The notes under the pieces were generated by a model. The model ran no database searches, was not told where the DNA came from, and worked only from the letters and a program-made list of their open reading frames with translations. Source: Aliidiomarina maris (lineage in GTDB: Bacteria > Pseudomonadota > Gammaproteobacteria > Enterobacterales > Alteromonadaceae). From it: a stretch of 64,000 nt of DNA. The stretch spans positions 62,001 to 126,000 of the forward strand of contig NZ_PIPK01000002.1 of NCBI RefSeq assembly GCF_003987335.1. Direction: 5' to 3'. The position numbers and the translations under genes were made by a program. This document shows, in pieces, positions 40,118 through 49,538 of this stretch (the stretch's first letter is position 1; every line of letters begins with the position of its first letter).

Positions 40118-42076
40118 TTACTCACTCGACAATGCTTGTACTGGGTCAAGACGAGACGCCTTACGAGCTGGCAAGAAGCCAAAAATTAACCCAGTCAAAA
40201 ACGCACAAGCGAACGCCAATACCACAGGTGCCGTGGCATACAGTACAGGCGTACCTAGGCGCTCAATCAGCGCCGTGGCACCCAAGCCAATGGCCACACC
40301 GAGCACGCCACCGAGCAAAGAAACCGTCAATGCTTCAATTAAGAACTGTTGCATAATATGCAAACGCCTTGCCCCAGTGGCCATGCGCACGCCAATTTCC
40401 CGGGTACGCTCGGTCACACTAACCAGCATAATGTTCATCACGCCAATACCGCCTACCACTAACGAAATCACCGCAATGACGCCGAGCAGCACGGTCATGG
40501 TATTTTCTGTTTCTGTCTGGGTTTCAATAATCGACGCCATGTTGCGAATGGTAAAGTCTTCGACCCCGTGGCGTTCAAGCAATAAGTTGTGCACCTCTTG
40601 GTGGGTCTGGTGCATCAACTGGGTGTTATCCACCGCAATGGTGATGTTGCGCACGAAACGCTGCCCGAATAAACGTAGCGAGCCGGTGCTGAATGGTACT
40701 AACACGACGTCGTCCTGGTCTTGCCCCCAAGGTGACGCACCGCGTTCTTGCATCACTCCTATGACCCTAAACAGCACATTGTTAATTAACAAAAACTCGC
40801 CCAGTGGGTCACGATCAGGGAACATTTGCCGCGCAACCGTATGCCCTATCACCGCCACGGTATTGGTCATTTCCTCGTCTTCTTGGGTAAAAAAGCTGCC
40901 CTGCTGAGGAAACCAGTTGCGTGCCATCGGGTAGGTTGCATAGGTTGCATTGACTTGGGTTTGCTGGTCAAACCCTGCACGGCGCAACGTTTGCGACCCC
41001 GTCAATTCAGGCACGGCCGCCAGCACATTCGGCAATTCATTGATCGCGTCTGCGTCTTCAGGCACTAAGGTTGCGACGTTCCAGCGCCCACGTTGATTCG
41101 GCGCGCCCGGGAATACCGACAGTAAGTTGCTGCCCATCGCACTAATCCTGTCCACCACCTCTTGCTGCGCCCCTTGCCCTATCGCCAGCATAGAAATCAC
41201 CGAGGCGACGCCAATGACAATCCCTAACAAGGTCAGCATAGTTCGAAATACGTTGGCTTTGAGTGAGCGCGCAGCAGTCGCAAAGGCTTCACCTAAATCA
41301 TTCAGTACATTGCCTTTGCCACGTGCTGGGGTAACCTTTGGTTCAGCTACAACGACGGCGTCCTCGCGTTTGTTATCTGCGACAATATGACCGTCTTTGA
41401 TTTCGATAAGTCGGTCAGCATGGGCCGCCACTTTCGGGTCATGGGTGATCAAAATAATGGTATGACCTTGACGCGACAGCTCTGCCAGCAACGCCATCAC
41501 GTCTTTACCACTTTGGCTGTCAAGGGCACCGGTCGGCTCATCAGCCAAAATAATATCACCACCGTTCATCAGTGCCCGTGCAATCGACACCCGTTGCTGT
41601 TGACCTCCGGACAATTGGCCGGGCTTGTGGTCAAGGCGTTCTGCGAGCCCCAATTGCGAGAGTAAGGCTTTCGCGCGTTCGCGACGCTCAGTCGCAGGCC
41701 GCCCGGAGTACACAGCGGGTAGCTCGACATTTGCCACCGCATCTGCTGCGGCAAGCAAGTTATAGTTTTGGAATACGAACCCAAAGGCGTCGCGCCGCAG
41801 CGCCGCAAGTTCGTCATGGTCCAGCGCACTCACCGCACGGCCGCGAAACTCATAATCACCCTCGGTGGGTTTATCTAAACAGCCCAAAATATTCATCAGC
41901 GTCGATTTGCCGGAGCCGGAGCTACCCACAATGGCGACGAATTCACCCGCCTGAATATCAAGGTCAATGCCGTGCAACACCTGAGTAGTCAGTTCACCAC
42001 TCTGATAACTTTTGGTGATGCCGCGTAAGCGGATCAATGGCACCGATTGTGATGCCTGCGCAACTTGATTATCCAC
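40118..42076 (-). CDS. macB: MacB-type ABC transporter, fused ATPase/permease
   Basis: 652 residues from GTG 42076, close to the E. coli 648; the start lies inside the end of macA, preceded by GAGGT, and an ATG at 42115 is internal to macA. ATPase domain about 10-225 (Walker A GSSGSGKS near 51-58; signature [15 protein letters not shown]), then a transmembrane helix, a large periplasmic domain and three C-terminal helices with [16 protein letters not shown], split at the FtsX-like region. With MacA and an outer-membrane channel it exports peptides or macrolides. Substrate unknown here. Confidence 0.92.
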   Translation of the reverse strand: MDNQVAQASQSVPLIRLRGITKSYQSGELTTQVLHGIDLDIQAGEFVAIVGSSGSGKSTLMNILGCLDKPTEGDYEFRGRAVSALDHDELAALRRDAFGFVFQNYNLLAAADAVANVELPAVYSGRPATERRERAKALLSQLGLAERLDHKPGQLSGGQQQRVSIARALMNGGDIILADEPTGALDSQSGKDVMALLAELSRQGHTIILITHDPKVAAHADRLIEIKDGHIVADNKREDAVVVAEPKVTPARGKGNVLNDLGEAFATAARSLKANVFRTMLTLLGIVIGVASVISMLAIGQGAQQEVVDRISAMGSNLLSVFPGAPNQRGRWNVATLVPEDADAINELPNVLAAVPELTGSQTLRRAGFDQQTQVNATYATYPMARNWFPQQGSFFTQEDEEMTNTVAVIGHTVARQMFPDRDPLGEFLLINNVLFRVIGVMQERGASPWGQDQDDVVLVPFSTGSLRLFGQRFVRNITIAVDNTQLMHQTHQEVHNLLLERHGVEDFTIRNMASIIETQTETENTMTVLLGVIAVISLVVGGIGVMNIMLVSVTERTREIGVRMATGARRLHIMQQFLIEALTVSLLGGVLGVAIGLGATALIERLGTPVLYATAPVVLAFACAFLTGLIFGFLPARKASRLDPVQALSSE

Positions 42077-43217
42077 GCATACCTCGACCACCGCCAGCTG
42101 CCATCGGCGCAGCATTGGCGGCTGGGATCACCACTTGGGCGCCAGCATCAATGCCACTTTCAATCGCCGTATGTACACGGTCGCTTACCCCAGTCGACAC
42201 CCGCACTTGACGCTGGCTGCCGTCACTGGATATCACCTCCACGTAGGCACCCTCACGGTCGCGGCGCACCGCCGCGGCTGGCACGGTTACCGCATCACGC
42301 GCCGCATCGGCGATGAAAAATACGTTGGTGGTCATTTGTGTCATCAAACGACCCTCGTCGTTTGGCACTTCAAACAGCGCGTTGTATAGCACCACGTTGT
42401 TCTCAACGACAGGGGTCGGTTCGATCAAGCGCAGCTCACCGTGCCAGCGCTGGGTGCGATTCCCCATGGTGGTAAAATAGACCGGCATGCCTAGTTCTAA
42501 GCGCCCGATATCCGCTTCCGATACTTGGGCTTCTACGGTCATTTCACTTAGATCCGCAATGGTAAGTATGGTCGGCGTGGTTTGTGCTGCATTCAGGGTT
42601 TGCCCACGGCGCGCTTCAATACTGACCACAGTGCCACTCATAGGGGCGAAAATACGGGTATAATTAAGATTCGCTTCCGCGGCACGCAAACTCGATTGGG
42701 TCTGGTCAATTTGAGCACGAATTGAATCAACCTGGGCCTGAGCCTGCTGCATGGTGGCGCGCGCCGTCTCTACCAACTCTTCGGAGGTTAAACTAGCCCC
42801 CTGCAAGCGTTCCTGGCGCTGATAGTTTAATCTCGAGAGTTCGTATTGGGCTTCACGTTCGCGCAGTACCGCCTGTTGGTTACGCAATTGGGCTTGATTC
42901 GATTCCACCTGCGACTCCAATAGCGTCGGGTCAATTTCCGCCAATAATTGCCCTTGCTCCACTTGATCTCCAACTTCTACCAGTAAGCGCTCGAGCTGGC
43001 CGGATACCTGCGCACCTACATCAACGAAGTCACGTGGTTGCAGCCGGCCAGTCGCAGTCACTAAGACCTCCACATCGCGCACCTCGGCGCGCGCAGTATT
43101 GACTTGCTGACGGGTGTCAGGCGCTGTCCACTTGAGGTAACCCCAAACGGCTACAGCAGCCAATACCAATACGCCAATGGTTAATCCTAATTTACTGCCG
43201 CCATACTGCTTTTTCAT
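42069..43217 (-). CDS. macA: MacA-type periplasmic adaptor protein
   Basis: 382 residues from ATG 43217, after AAGGAA; an upstream start at 43412 would run through tdk and is rejected. An N-terminal membrane helix (about 11-29) is followed by biotinyl-lipoyl halves ([39 protein letters not shown]), an alpha hairpin between them (about 110-185) and beta-barrel/membrane-proximal domains. It lies 13 bases after tdk and overlaps macB by eight bases. No TolC-like gene is in the window. Confidence 0.93.
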   Translation of the reverse strand: MKKQYGGSKLGLTIGVLVLAAVAVWGYLKWTAPDTRQQVNTARAEVRDVEVLVTATGRLQPRDFVDVGAQVSGQLERLLVEVGDQVEQGQLLAEIDPTLLESQVESNQAQLRNQQAVLREREAQYELSRLNYQRQERLQGASLTSEELVETARATMQQAQAQVDSIRAQIDQTQSSLRAAEANLNYTRIFAPMSGTVVSIEARRGQTLNAAQTTPTILTIADLSEMTVEAQVSEADIGRLELGMPVYFTTMGNRTQRWHGELRLIEPTPVVENNVVLYNALFEVPNDEGRLMTQMTTNVFFIADAARDAVTVPAAAVRRDREGAYVEVISSDGSQRQVRVSTGVSDRVHTAIESGIDAGAQVVIPAANAAPMAAGGGRGMRG

Positions 43218-43230
43218 CTGTTGCTGTTCC

Positions 43231-43851
43231 TTATTGGCTCCGTTCTGGAGCACCCCCGAATGAATCGACACCGGCTTCTTGCAACGCTTGCAACCAGTGT
43301 CTTCGACAGCACGAAACATAACGATCATTGCCACCGATTGAAATTTGTTCCCCACTTGCAATCGCTTTTCCTTGGGCATCCACCCGCAGGGACATGGTTG
43401 CTTTACGTCCACAGTGACAAATTGTTTTCATTTCCACTAACTTGTCGGCAATCGCTAACAACGCAGCGCTACCGGCAAATGCCTGCCCAAACGCGTCGGT
43501 GCGAATGCCATAGCACATCACAGGTACATTCAACACATCACACACCCGCGCCAGTGCCCAGACTTGCTCACTGCTTAGAAATTGTGCTTCATCGAGTAGT
43601 ACGCAATCCAGCGGCCCTTGCGCTAGTTGGTCACTCAACAATTGAAATAAGTTCGATTCAGGACCAAAAGTAAGCGCCTCACGGTCAATCCCCAAACGTG
43701 AGTGAATATGACCGACGCCACCGCGGGTATCCAGCGCTGGGGTGAGTAGTAACACATTCTGCCCGCGCTCTTCGTAATTGTGAGCCACCTGAAGTAAGGA
43801 GGTGCTTTTGCCTGCATTCATTGCTGAATAGGTGAAATATAAAGACGCCAT
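43231..43851 (-). CDS. tdk: Thymidine kinase
   Basis: Salvage phosphorylation of thymidine. 206 residues from ATG 43851, the family length; longer frames run into the add promoter region. P-loop YSAMNAGKS (8-16), DEAQFLS for the Asp/Glu motif and zinc-ligand cysteines in CHCGRKAT and CCRRHW are visible. It is divergent from add, and macA follows directly on the same strand. Confidence 0.95.
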   Translation of the reverse strand: MASLYFTYSAMNAGKSTSLLQVAHNYEERGQNVLLLTPALDTRGGVGHIHSRLGIDREALTFGPESNLFQLLSDQLAQGPLDCVLLDEAQFLSSEQVWALARVCDVLNVPVMCYGIRTDAFGQAFAGSAALLAIADKLVEMKTICHCGRKATMSLRVDAQGKAIASGEQISIGGNDRYVSCCRRHWLQALQEAGVDSFGGAPERSQ

Positions 43852-44011
43852 ACACTGCCAAAAACGATTAAAATAAAAGACTTCGCAATAGTGCGTAAAT
43901 TTACGCGTAAACGCCACCACTGGTAATCTTTTCTTACAGTTTTTCGGTGAACTGCGGGTTTTGTGGTATGATACGCGGTTAAGTTCACCCAAGGTACAGG
44001 AGTTTCTCTGC

Positions 44012-45259
44012 ATGTCTCAATCCAGTTTCCCGCACAGCAAATATTCTCTCGACTTCATCAAGGAAATGCCCAAAGCTGATTTGCATTTACACCTTGATGG
44101 CAGCTTACGCCCTGAGAGCCTGATAGACATGGCAAAGCGCAGCAAAATTGAGTTGCCAAGCTACACCGTTGACGGCCTTTTTGACCTGGTGTTCAAAGAG
44201 AACTATCAAAACCTTGGTGAGTATTTGCATGGTTTCCAATACACCTGCTCGGTACTGCGCGATTTAGAAAGCCTACAGCAAGCGGCCTATGAATTAGCCC
44301 AGGACAATTTGGCTGAAGGCGTTAACTACATTGAAATTCGCTTTGCGCCACAGTTATTAATGGACCCTGCGCGCGGCATCACGTTTGACAAGGTCATGCA
44401 TGCTGTCAATGATGGTTTGGCACAGGCACAGCGCGAGTACAACCAAAGCGATGCGGTGAAACAGCAGGGCAAGCCTCCGTTCCATTACGGCATCATTAAT
44501 TGCGCAATGCGCATGTTCGGCGCCAAAGGCTTTTCCCCCTACTACACCCAAATGTTCCAGCTATTGGCCGACCACAAACCAATTGATGTGATTAAGTCAG
44601 CGGCGATGGAGCTGGTTCGCGCCAGTGTGCGGGTGCGTGATGAACAAGGCCTACCGATTGTAGGTTTGGATATCGCAGGGCAAGAAATTGGCTATCCAGC
44701 GCATAAATTTAAAGACGTTTACGAATATGCACAAGAGAACTTCCTGCTCAAAACCGTGCATGCGGGCGAAGCGTACGGCGCCGAGAGTATCTTTGAAGCC
44801 TTGACCCAATGTCAGGCCGACCGCCTTGGTCATGGCTACTCACTATTTTCACCTGACATGATCGAAGACGAGCAGATTACTGACAAGCAGGCCTATGTGA
44901 AAAATTTAGCGTCCTATATTGCTGATCGCCGCATCGCAATTGAAGTGTGCTTAACCAGTAACATGCAAACTAACCCGGCTATCGGTGAATTGAAGCACCA
45001 TAATTTTGGACATATGCTAAATAACCGCTTGGCGACAGTTATATGTACCGATAACCGCTTAGTGTCACGCACCACAGTAAGCAACGAGTACAAGCTCGCC
45101 CTTGATACCTTTGATGTGCCGCTTAAACGCTTGAAAGACATTGTGGCTTACGGGTTTAAGAAAAACTTCTTCCCTGGCAACTATGTAGAAAAACGCGCCT
45201 ATGCCAAACAAACCTTAGAATATTTCGACAAGGTTGCGCATAAATACGGCTTCATTTAA
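44012..45259 (+). CDS. add: Adenosine deaminase family protein
   Basis: 415 residues from ATG 44012, supported by AGGAG nine bases upstream. Metal ligands are visible: ADLHLHLDGS (His25, His27), TVHAGEAYGAESI and RLGHGY, and Asp in CTDNRLVSRTT. It deaminates adenosine, or a related nucleoside, to inosine. The Asp motif reads TDN rather than the TDD of the E. coli enzyme, and the protein is longer, so it belongs to the TDNR subfamily and its substrate range may differ. It diverges from tdk, and a strong terminator follows. Confidence 0.88.
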   Translation: MSQSSFPHSKYSLDFIKEMPKADLHLHLDGSLRPESLIDMAKRSKIELPSYTVDGLFDLVFKENYQNLGEYLHGFQYTCSVLRDLESLQQAAYELAQDNLAEGVNYIEIRFAPQLLMDPARGITFDKVMHAVNDGLAQAQREYNQSDAVKQQGKPPFHYGIINCAMRMFGAKGFSPYYTQMFQLLADHKPIDVIKSAAMELVRASVRVRDEQGLPIVGLDIAGQEIGYPAHKFKDVYEYAQENFLLKTVHAGEAYGAESIFEALTQCQADRLGHGYSLFSPDMIEDEQITDKQAYVKNLASYIADRRIAIEVCLTSNMQTNPAIGELKHHNFGHMLNNRLATVICTDNRLVSRTTVSNEYKLALDTFDVPLKRLKDIVAYGFKKNFFPGNYVEKRAYAKQTLEYFDKVAHKYGFI

Positions 45260-45280
45260 GTCATTGGTACGAATCATGCA

Positions 45281-45314
45281 AAGCTCCGTTAGAGACCACT
45301 AGCGGAGCTTTTTT
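45281..45314 (+). terminator. Terminator of add directly abutting the next start codon
   Basis: AAGCTCCGTTAG (45281-45292) pairs with CTAGCGGAGCTT (45299-45310), a 12-base stem (one G-T pair) with a six-base loop, and six Ts (45309-45314) touch the ATG at 45315. The 3' arm carries CGGAG, a usable Shine-Dalgarno for that ATG. Confidence 0.85.
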
Positions 45315-45701
45315 ATGCTCAATATTTCAACCCAAGCCAATCTATCTGCCGTATACGAAGCGAATCCGGCGAGCCAAGCCCAGCGCCAGCAGCAACACGC
45401 CAGCGCAGAGCAATCAGCCGCGCTGATTCAGTCGCTGCAAGCACCAAGTCAAAGCCGTGAAGGCTTCTTAGAGGAAGCGCAGCGCCTGACATTGCTGGCG
45501 CGCATGGGCGTCGACATTGACACGCTGAACGACATTGAAGGTAAAATTGAACAGTTAGAGAGCATTGAGACGCGTAATAAAGAGCAGCAAAGCGAGTTAG
45601 AGAGCTTATTAGAGCAACGCAAACAACTGTTTCGTGATGCCATGGAGCGCAAAAACGGCGAAAACTTGCCGGCTGGCAGCATAATGTCCTTTCACGTATA
45701 G
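45315..45701 (+). CDS. Small coiled-coil protein of unknown function
   Basis: 128 residues, very rich in Gln, Glu and Ala, with a predicted coiled coil (about 45-115; IEGKIEQLESIETRNKEQQ). No signal peptide, no membrane helix, one possible polar start (MLNISTQANLSAVYEANP). I do not recognise the family. GGAG within the preceding terminator is its only Shine-Dalgarno. If real, it may be expressed by read-through from add or from a promoter inside the gap. Confidence 0.7.
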   Translation: MLNISTQANLSAVYEANPASQAQRQQQHASAEQSAALIQSLQAPSQSREGFLEEAQRLTLLARMGVDIDTLNDIEGKIEQLESIETRNKEQQSELESLLEQRKQLFRDAMERKNGENLPAGSIMSFHV

Positions 45702-45729
45702 TAGCGTTTTTATTTTGCCCGTGTGATTT

Positions 45730-47769
45730 ATGTTAAAAGCTACTTGTTTACGTGCATTGCCGCTCGGCTTGATACTGCTTGTCACCGCTGCCTGTGCACC
45801 TTTAGGCTCAGAGCCAGTCAGCACGCCCCCACTGACCTTGCATATTGCCCATATCAACGATACCCATTCGGCCTTTGACCCAATTGATGGTCAATTTCAG
45901 GCGCAGGAACAGCGCGTATATAACCAGTGGGGCGGACACCCTCGCCTGCTGACCCGAATTGAACAACATCGCCAAGCGGCCAGTGACCATCAGTTGCCGT
46001 TTCTGGTATTGCACGGCGGCGATGCCTGGCAAGGTACTGCCTATTTCAAGGTCAATGAAGGGCGTATGAATGCCGACATTCTAAGTCGCATGGGCATTGA
46101 TGCGATGGCATTGGGTAATCATGAGTTTGACCTCAGTAACGCGCATTTAAATACCTTTATCGAGTACATCAACTTCCCAGTCCTGGCCGCTAACATTGAT
46201 ACCAGTAATGACCCTGATTTAGCGGACCAAGCCAACCTCAAGGCCTACACGCTATTTCGCTTTGATGGCGCCGAAAAACGAGTTATCACCCGTGCCGATA
46301 TCAGCCAAGCTCAGCGCCAAGGCGCTCAGGTAGTCGCTGTATTTGGTATCGCATTAGACGACATGCCGAGCATCTCACCGAATGTCGGCGAAGTGATTTT
46401 TCACGATATGGTGACCAGCGCACAAGCCATGGTAGATGAGTTGCAAGAACTTGGGGTGGCGCACATTTTAGCCGTCACTCACGTAGGCAATGCCGTCGAT
46501 GTCAGCATTGCCGCCCAAGTGAACGGTATTGATGCGATTATTGGTGGTCATTCCCATTCACTACTCGGTGACTTTCGCGAGCTTGGCTTAGGCCAGAGCG
46601 CAAGGCCTTATGCTGAGCGCGTAGCGAATCCTAATGGCACCAGCTTTACCTGTGTTGTGCAGGCAGGTGAATACGCGCAAGCCGTCGGCTTGTTAGAGCT
46701 TAGCTTTGATGCCGATGGTCAGTTAACCGCATGTGGAGGCGGCAACACAGTACTTAGTAATGCCGCACTTAGTAATGCCGCATGGTTTAGCGATGCCGAA
46801 CGTCAGCAAAGCATGCCCAGCACCAAGGCAAATGACATCAAACAATGGCTTCAGAACGTCGAAGGTTTTGCTATCGTCGATGAAGATCCGGCACTTCGCG
46901 AGGTCATTGATACCACGTACCGCGAGCCTATGCTTGCCGCGTATGGTGCGCCCATCGGTAGTTTACCTGAGCCTATCATGCATGTACGCCGCCCTGGCGA
47001 CAGCGGTAGCGATCAACACGGCTCGCAGTTAGCTCCGCTGATTGCCGCCGCGCAATTCAACTACGCCAATAGCCCAGCCGTGCAGCGCATTACTGGGCTT
47101 AAGCCTGACTTTGCACTTGTCGGCGCGGGTGGTATTCGCAGCGGTTTAGAAGAGGGCGAAATTCGTGAAGGCACCATTACCTTAGAAGTGCTGCCGTTTG
47201 CCAGCCCCCTGTCTATCGTGCCACTGCGTGGTTCTGTGGTGCGTGACGTAATTGAGCAGACCATTATCGCAACCTTGCCAGACGGTGCCCACGCCGGACG
47301 TTTTCCCTATGGTGGTCAGCTACGCTATACCTTCCGTGAAACCGATGCAGGGATTGACGGCGAAGTGACTAGCATTCAATTAAATACGGGCACCATTGAT
47401 GCCCCGCGTTGGCGCGATTTAGAAGATAACGTGTTGTATAACGTGGTCATGAATAGTTATATCGCCACCGGCAATGATGGCTGGCTAGCCGTCGCGGAAG
47501 CTCAGCGTGAGCGCAGTGATCGCGTTGACTTAATATATGTGGATGGTGAGCTGCAGACACGCGCCGTCGCGCGTATTCGCGCTTTAGAGGGTGGACGCTT
47601 GCAGGTCGAGTATCAAGGACAAGGCATCGATTGTAGCGCCAGTGACGTTGCGTGCAATACCGACGCAACCGCGGTGGTCAGTTACCTTCAACAACGCAGT
47701 CAAGCTGCCAATGGCGTATTACTTCCCCTTAGTTACCCGACAGTCACGCTTGAGCGGGTAAATCACTAA
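45730..47769 (+). CDS. 5'-nucleotidase / UshA-type metallophosphatase lipoprotein
   Basis: 679 residues. The signal ends in a lipobox (LVTAAC, Cys22), so it is probably a lipid-anchored envelope protein. Metallophosphatase motifs are HINDTH (41-46), GGDAWQG, ALGNHEFD and GGHSHS; the C-terminal nucleotidase domain has VGAGGIRSG and TLEVLPFASPLSIVPLRG. It hydrolyses nucleotides outside the cytoplasm; with add and tdk nearby it fits nucleoside salvage, although not in one transcript. It converges with the REC-EAL gene (stops overlap). Confidence 0.9.
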   Translation: MLKATCLRALPLGLILLVTAACAPLGSEPVSTPPLTLHIAHINDTHSAFDPIDGQFQAQEQRVYNQWGGHPRLLTRIEQHRQAASDHQLPFLVLHGGDAWQGTAYFKVNEGRMNADILSRMGIDAMALGNHEFDLSNAHLNTFIEYINFPVLAANIDTSNDPDLADQANLKAYTLFRFDGAEKRVITRADISQAQRQGAQVVAVFGIALDDMPSISPNVGEVIFHDMVTSAQAMVDELQELGVAHILAVTHVGNAVDVSIAAQVNGIDAIIGGHSHSLLGDFRELGLGQSARPYAERVANPNGTSFTCVVQAGEYAQAVGLLELSFDADGQLTACGGGNTVLSNAALSNAAWFSDAERQQSMPSTKANDIKQWLQNVEGFAIVDEDPALREVIDTTYREPMLAAYGAPIGSLPEPIMHVRRPGDSGSDQHGSQLAPLIAAAQFNYANSPAVQRITGLKPDFALVGAGGIRSGLEEGEIREGTITLEVLPFASPLSIVPLRGSVVRDVIEQTIIATLPDGAHAGRFPYGGQLRYTFRETDAGIDGEVTSIQLNTGTIDAPRWRDLEDNVLYNVVMNSYIATGNDGWLAVAEAQRERSDRVDLIYVDGELQTRAVARIRALEGGRLQVEYQGQGIDCSASDVACNTDATAVVSYLQQRSQAANGVLLPLSYPTVTLERVNH

Positions 47770-49538
47770 GCATCAAAATCAGCCAGCGGGGCTTGCACAA
47801 AGTCTAGCAATGCCTCGCTGGTTAATGGCCGTGCGAAATAATAGCCTTGGGCTAAGTCGCAGCCATGTTCGCGCAACCACTGCGCCTCTTGTGCTTGCTC
47901 GACGCCCTCGGCCACGACCCCGTAACCTAACCCCTTTGCCATCTGAATAATGGAAGCGAGTAAAAACTGATTACGCTGCCCTTTGAGCAAGTCGACGATA
48001 AAACTGCGGTCAATTTTTATCCAGTCAGCCGGCAACGTATTGATATATTGCAATGAACTATACCCGGTACCGAAATCATCGATAGCAATCGCGACACCAT
48101 GCTGACGTAGGGTCAGCAATTCACCATACGCCACTTGTTGATTGCTCACTAAACCTGACTCGGTGACTTCAAGGGACAACATATTTGCATTCAGCTGTCG
48201 TTGCTTAAGCTCGCGCAAAAAGAAATCGGCAAAACCAGATACCAATTGCTGCGCTGCGACATTCACCGCAAGTTCAAAGTCATTATCCACCAGTTGCTGC
48301 TGCGCCCAATCGCCACGCAAGCGCATGGCTTCTACGATAATACGGTCGCCGATTTGACGTATATCGCCTGTTTCCTCAGCGAGCGCAATAAACTCCAATG
48401 GACTAATCGCCCCCAGTTCAGGGTGTTCCCAACGTAATAAGGCTTCCGCCCCAGTCACTCGCTGGCCTGCTAAATCGATTTTTGGCTGTAAGGCTAAATG
48501 CAATCCGGTATTAAAGGTCACTTCGGCTAAGTCTAATTTGAGCCGATACTGACGCGCCTCAGCCTCACTTAAGGCTTGGCTGTACTCGCCAACTTGATTA
48601 TCACCACCACGTGGCACCGCTTGAATCGCAAAGCGCAGCAACTGCTCAGCATCTTGTTGCTCTGAAGCTGCCAGCTCTTGTCGGTGATGGTAAACGCCCA
48701 CACGCGCATGCACGCGCCCATGCACAAGATTCAAAATTTTCGCGTCGATTGCCGCAGTAATAAGACTCACCGTCTGACACACGTGCTGCGGATTATGGGT
48801 TAAGCAGATGAGATACATATTACTGTCGTAATGCCCTAGCCAGCCACCTTTATCAGTGACGAGATCAGTCAAACTGCGCGCAATCTCCAGCTGTAAATTA
48901 TCTGCAATCTGCTGGCCTCGAACACGGCTGATGTCGTCCATACCGTAGACAGCGACCGCAAGTAGACTAAAATCCTGATCGCCTGCAAGCTCGGCATCTA
49001 GTTGTTGGCTAATGTAGCGGCGGTTACCTAAACCAGTGGCAGGGTCAGTGACCGATAGCACGCGCAGAGCTTCAGTTTGGCTCTCGACTGTGGCCTCAAG
49101 TTCGCTATTAATCGCTAACTGCTGCTTACTTTCAGCACGCTTCTTCAGCAAATTAGTCAGCCGCTGTACTACTTCAAATTGGTTAAACGGCTTAGTAAGG
49201 TAATCTTGCGCCCCCATCTCCAAAGCAGACAGTTTTATCTGCTCGTCGTTATCGGCAGTTAAAACCATTATCGGTGGCACATGCAACGACGCCTTGTCAG
49301 CATAGCGTTCGCGATAATACTGCTGCACCATCTCAATCACGTCGAGTCCGCTTAAATGCGGCATGCGCATATCGAGCAGTAAGGCGTCTGGCTGCACTTC
49401 TAAGGCTGGCAGCATTTTACGCGGATCCTGAATACACAGGATCTGCTCGTACCCTTCTTCTTCAAGAATCGCTTCGAGTAAAAGTAAGTTTTCCAACTTG
49501 TCATCTAAAATAACTATCTTAGCTGCTGCTGGCGTCAT
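47766..49538 (-). CDS. Response regulator with degenerate GGDEF and EAL domains
   Basis: 590 residues. REC domain 1-130, phospho-acceptor Asp56 in ALLLDMRMP; a GGDEF-like domain (about 165-310) in which the active motif is lost (position reads HYDSN); an EAL domain (about 325-580) with intact EALLRW, DDFGTGYSSLQY and the metal-binding KIDRSF and EGVE motifs. It is probably a c-di-GMP phosphodiesterase controlled by phosphorylation. Its start lies 20 bases inside the end of the hybrid kinase gene, its likely partner. Confidence 0.92.
   Translation of the reverse strand: MTPAAAKIVILDDKLENLLLLEAILEEEGYEQILCIQDPRKMLPALEVQPDALLLDMRMPHLSGLDVIEMVQQYYRERYADKASLHVPPIMVLTADNDEQIKLSALEMGAQDYLTKPFNQFEVVQRLTNLLKKRAESKQQLAINSELEATVESQTEALRVLSVTDPATGLGNRRYISQQLDAELAGDQDFSLLAVAVYGMDDISRVRGQQIADNLQLEIARSLTDLVTDKGGWLGHYDSNMYLICLTHNPQHVCQTVSLITAAIDAKILNLVHGRVHARVGVYHHRQELAASEQQDAEQLLRFAIQAVPRGGDNQVGEYSQALSEAEARQYRLKLDLAEVTFNTGLHLALQPKIDLAGQRVTGAEALLRWEHPELGAISPLEFIALAEETGDIRQIGDRIIVEAMRLRGDWAQQQLVDNDFELAVNVAAQQLVSGFADFFLRELKQRQLNANMLSLEVTESGLVSNQQVAYGELLTLRQHGVAIAIDDFGTGYSSLQYINTLPADWIKIDRSFIVDLLKGQRNQFLLASIIQMAKGLGYGVVAEGVEQAQEAQWLREHGCDLAQGYYFARPLTSEALLDFVQAPLADFDA

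Noticed and set aside
43852-44013. Extended N-terminus of thymidine kinase
   Set aside because: The extra 54 residues are unlike the family and overlap the add start region; MASLYFTYSAMNAGKS is the standard beginning.
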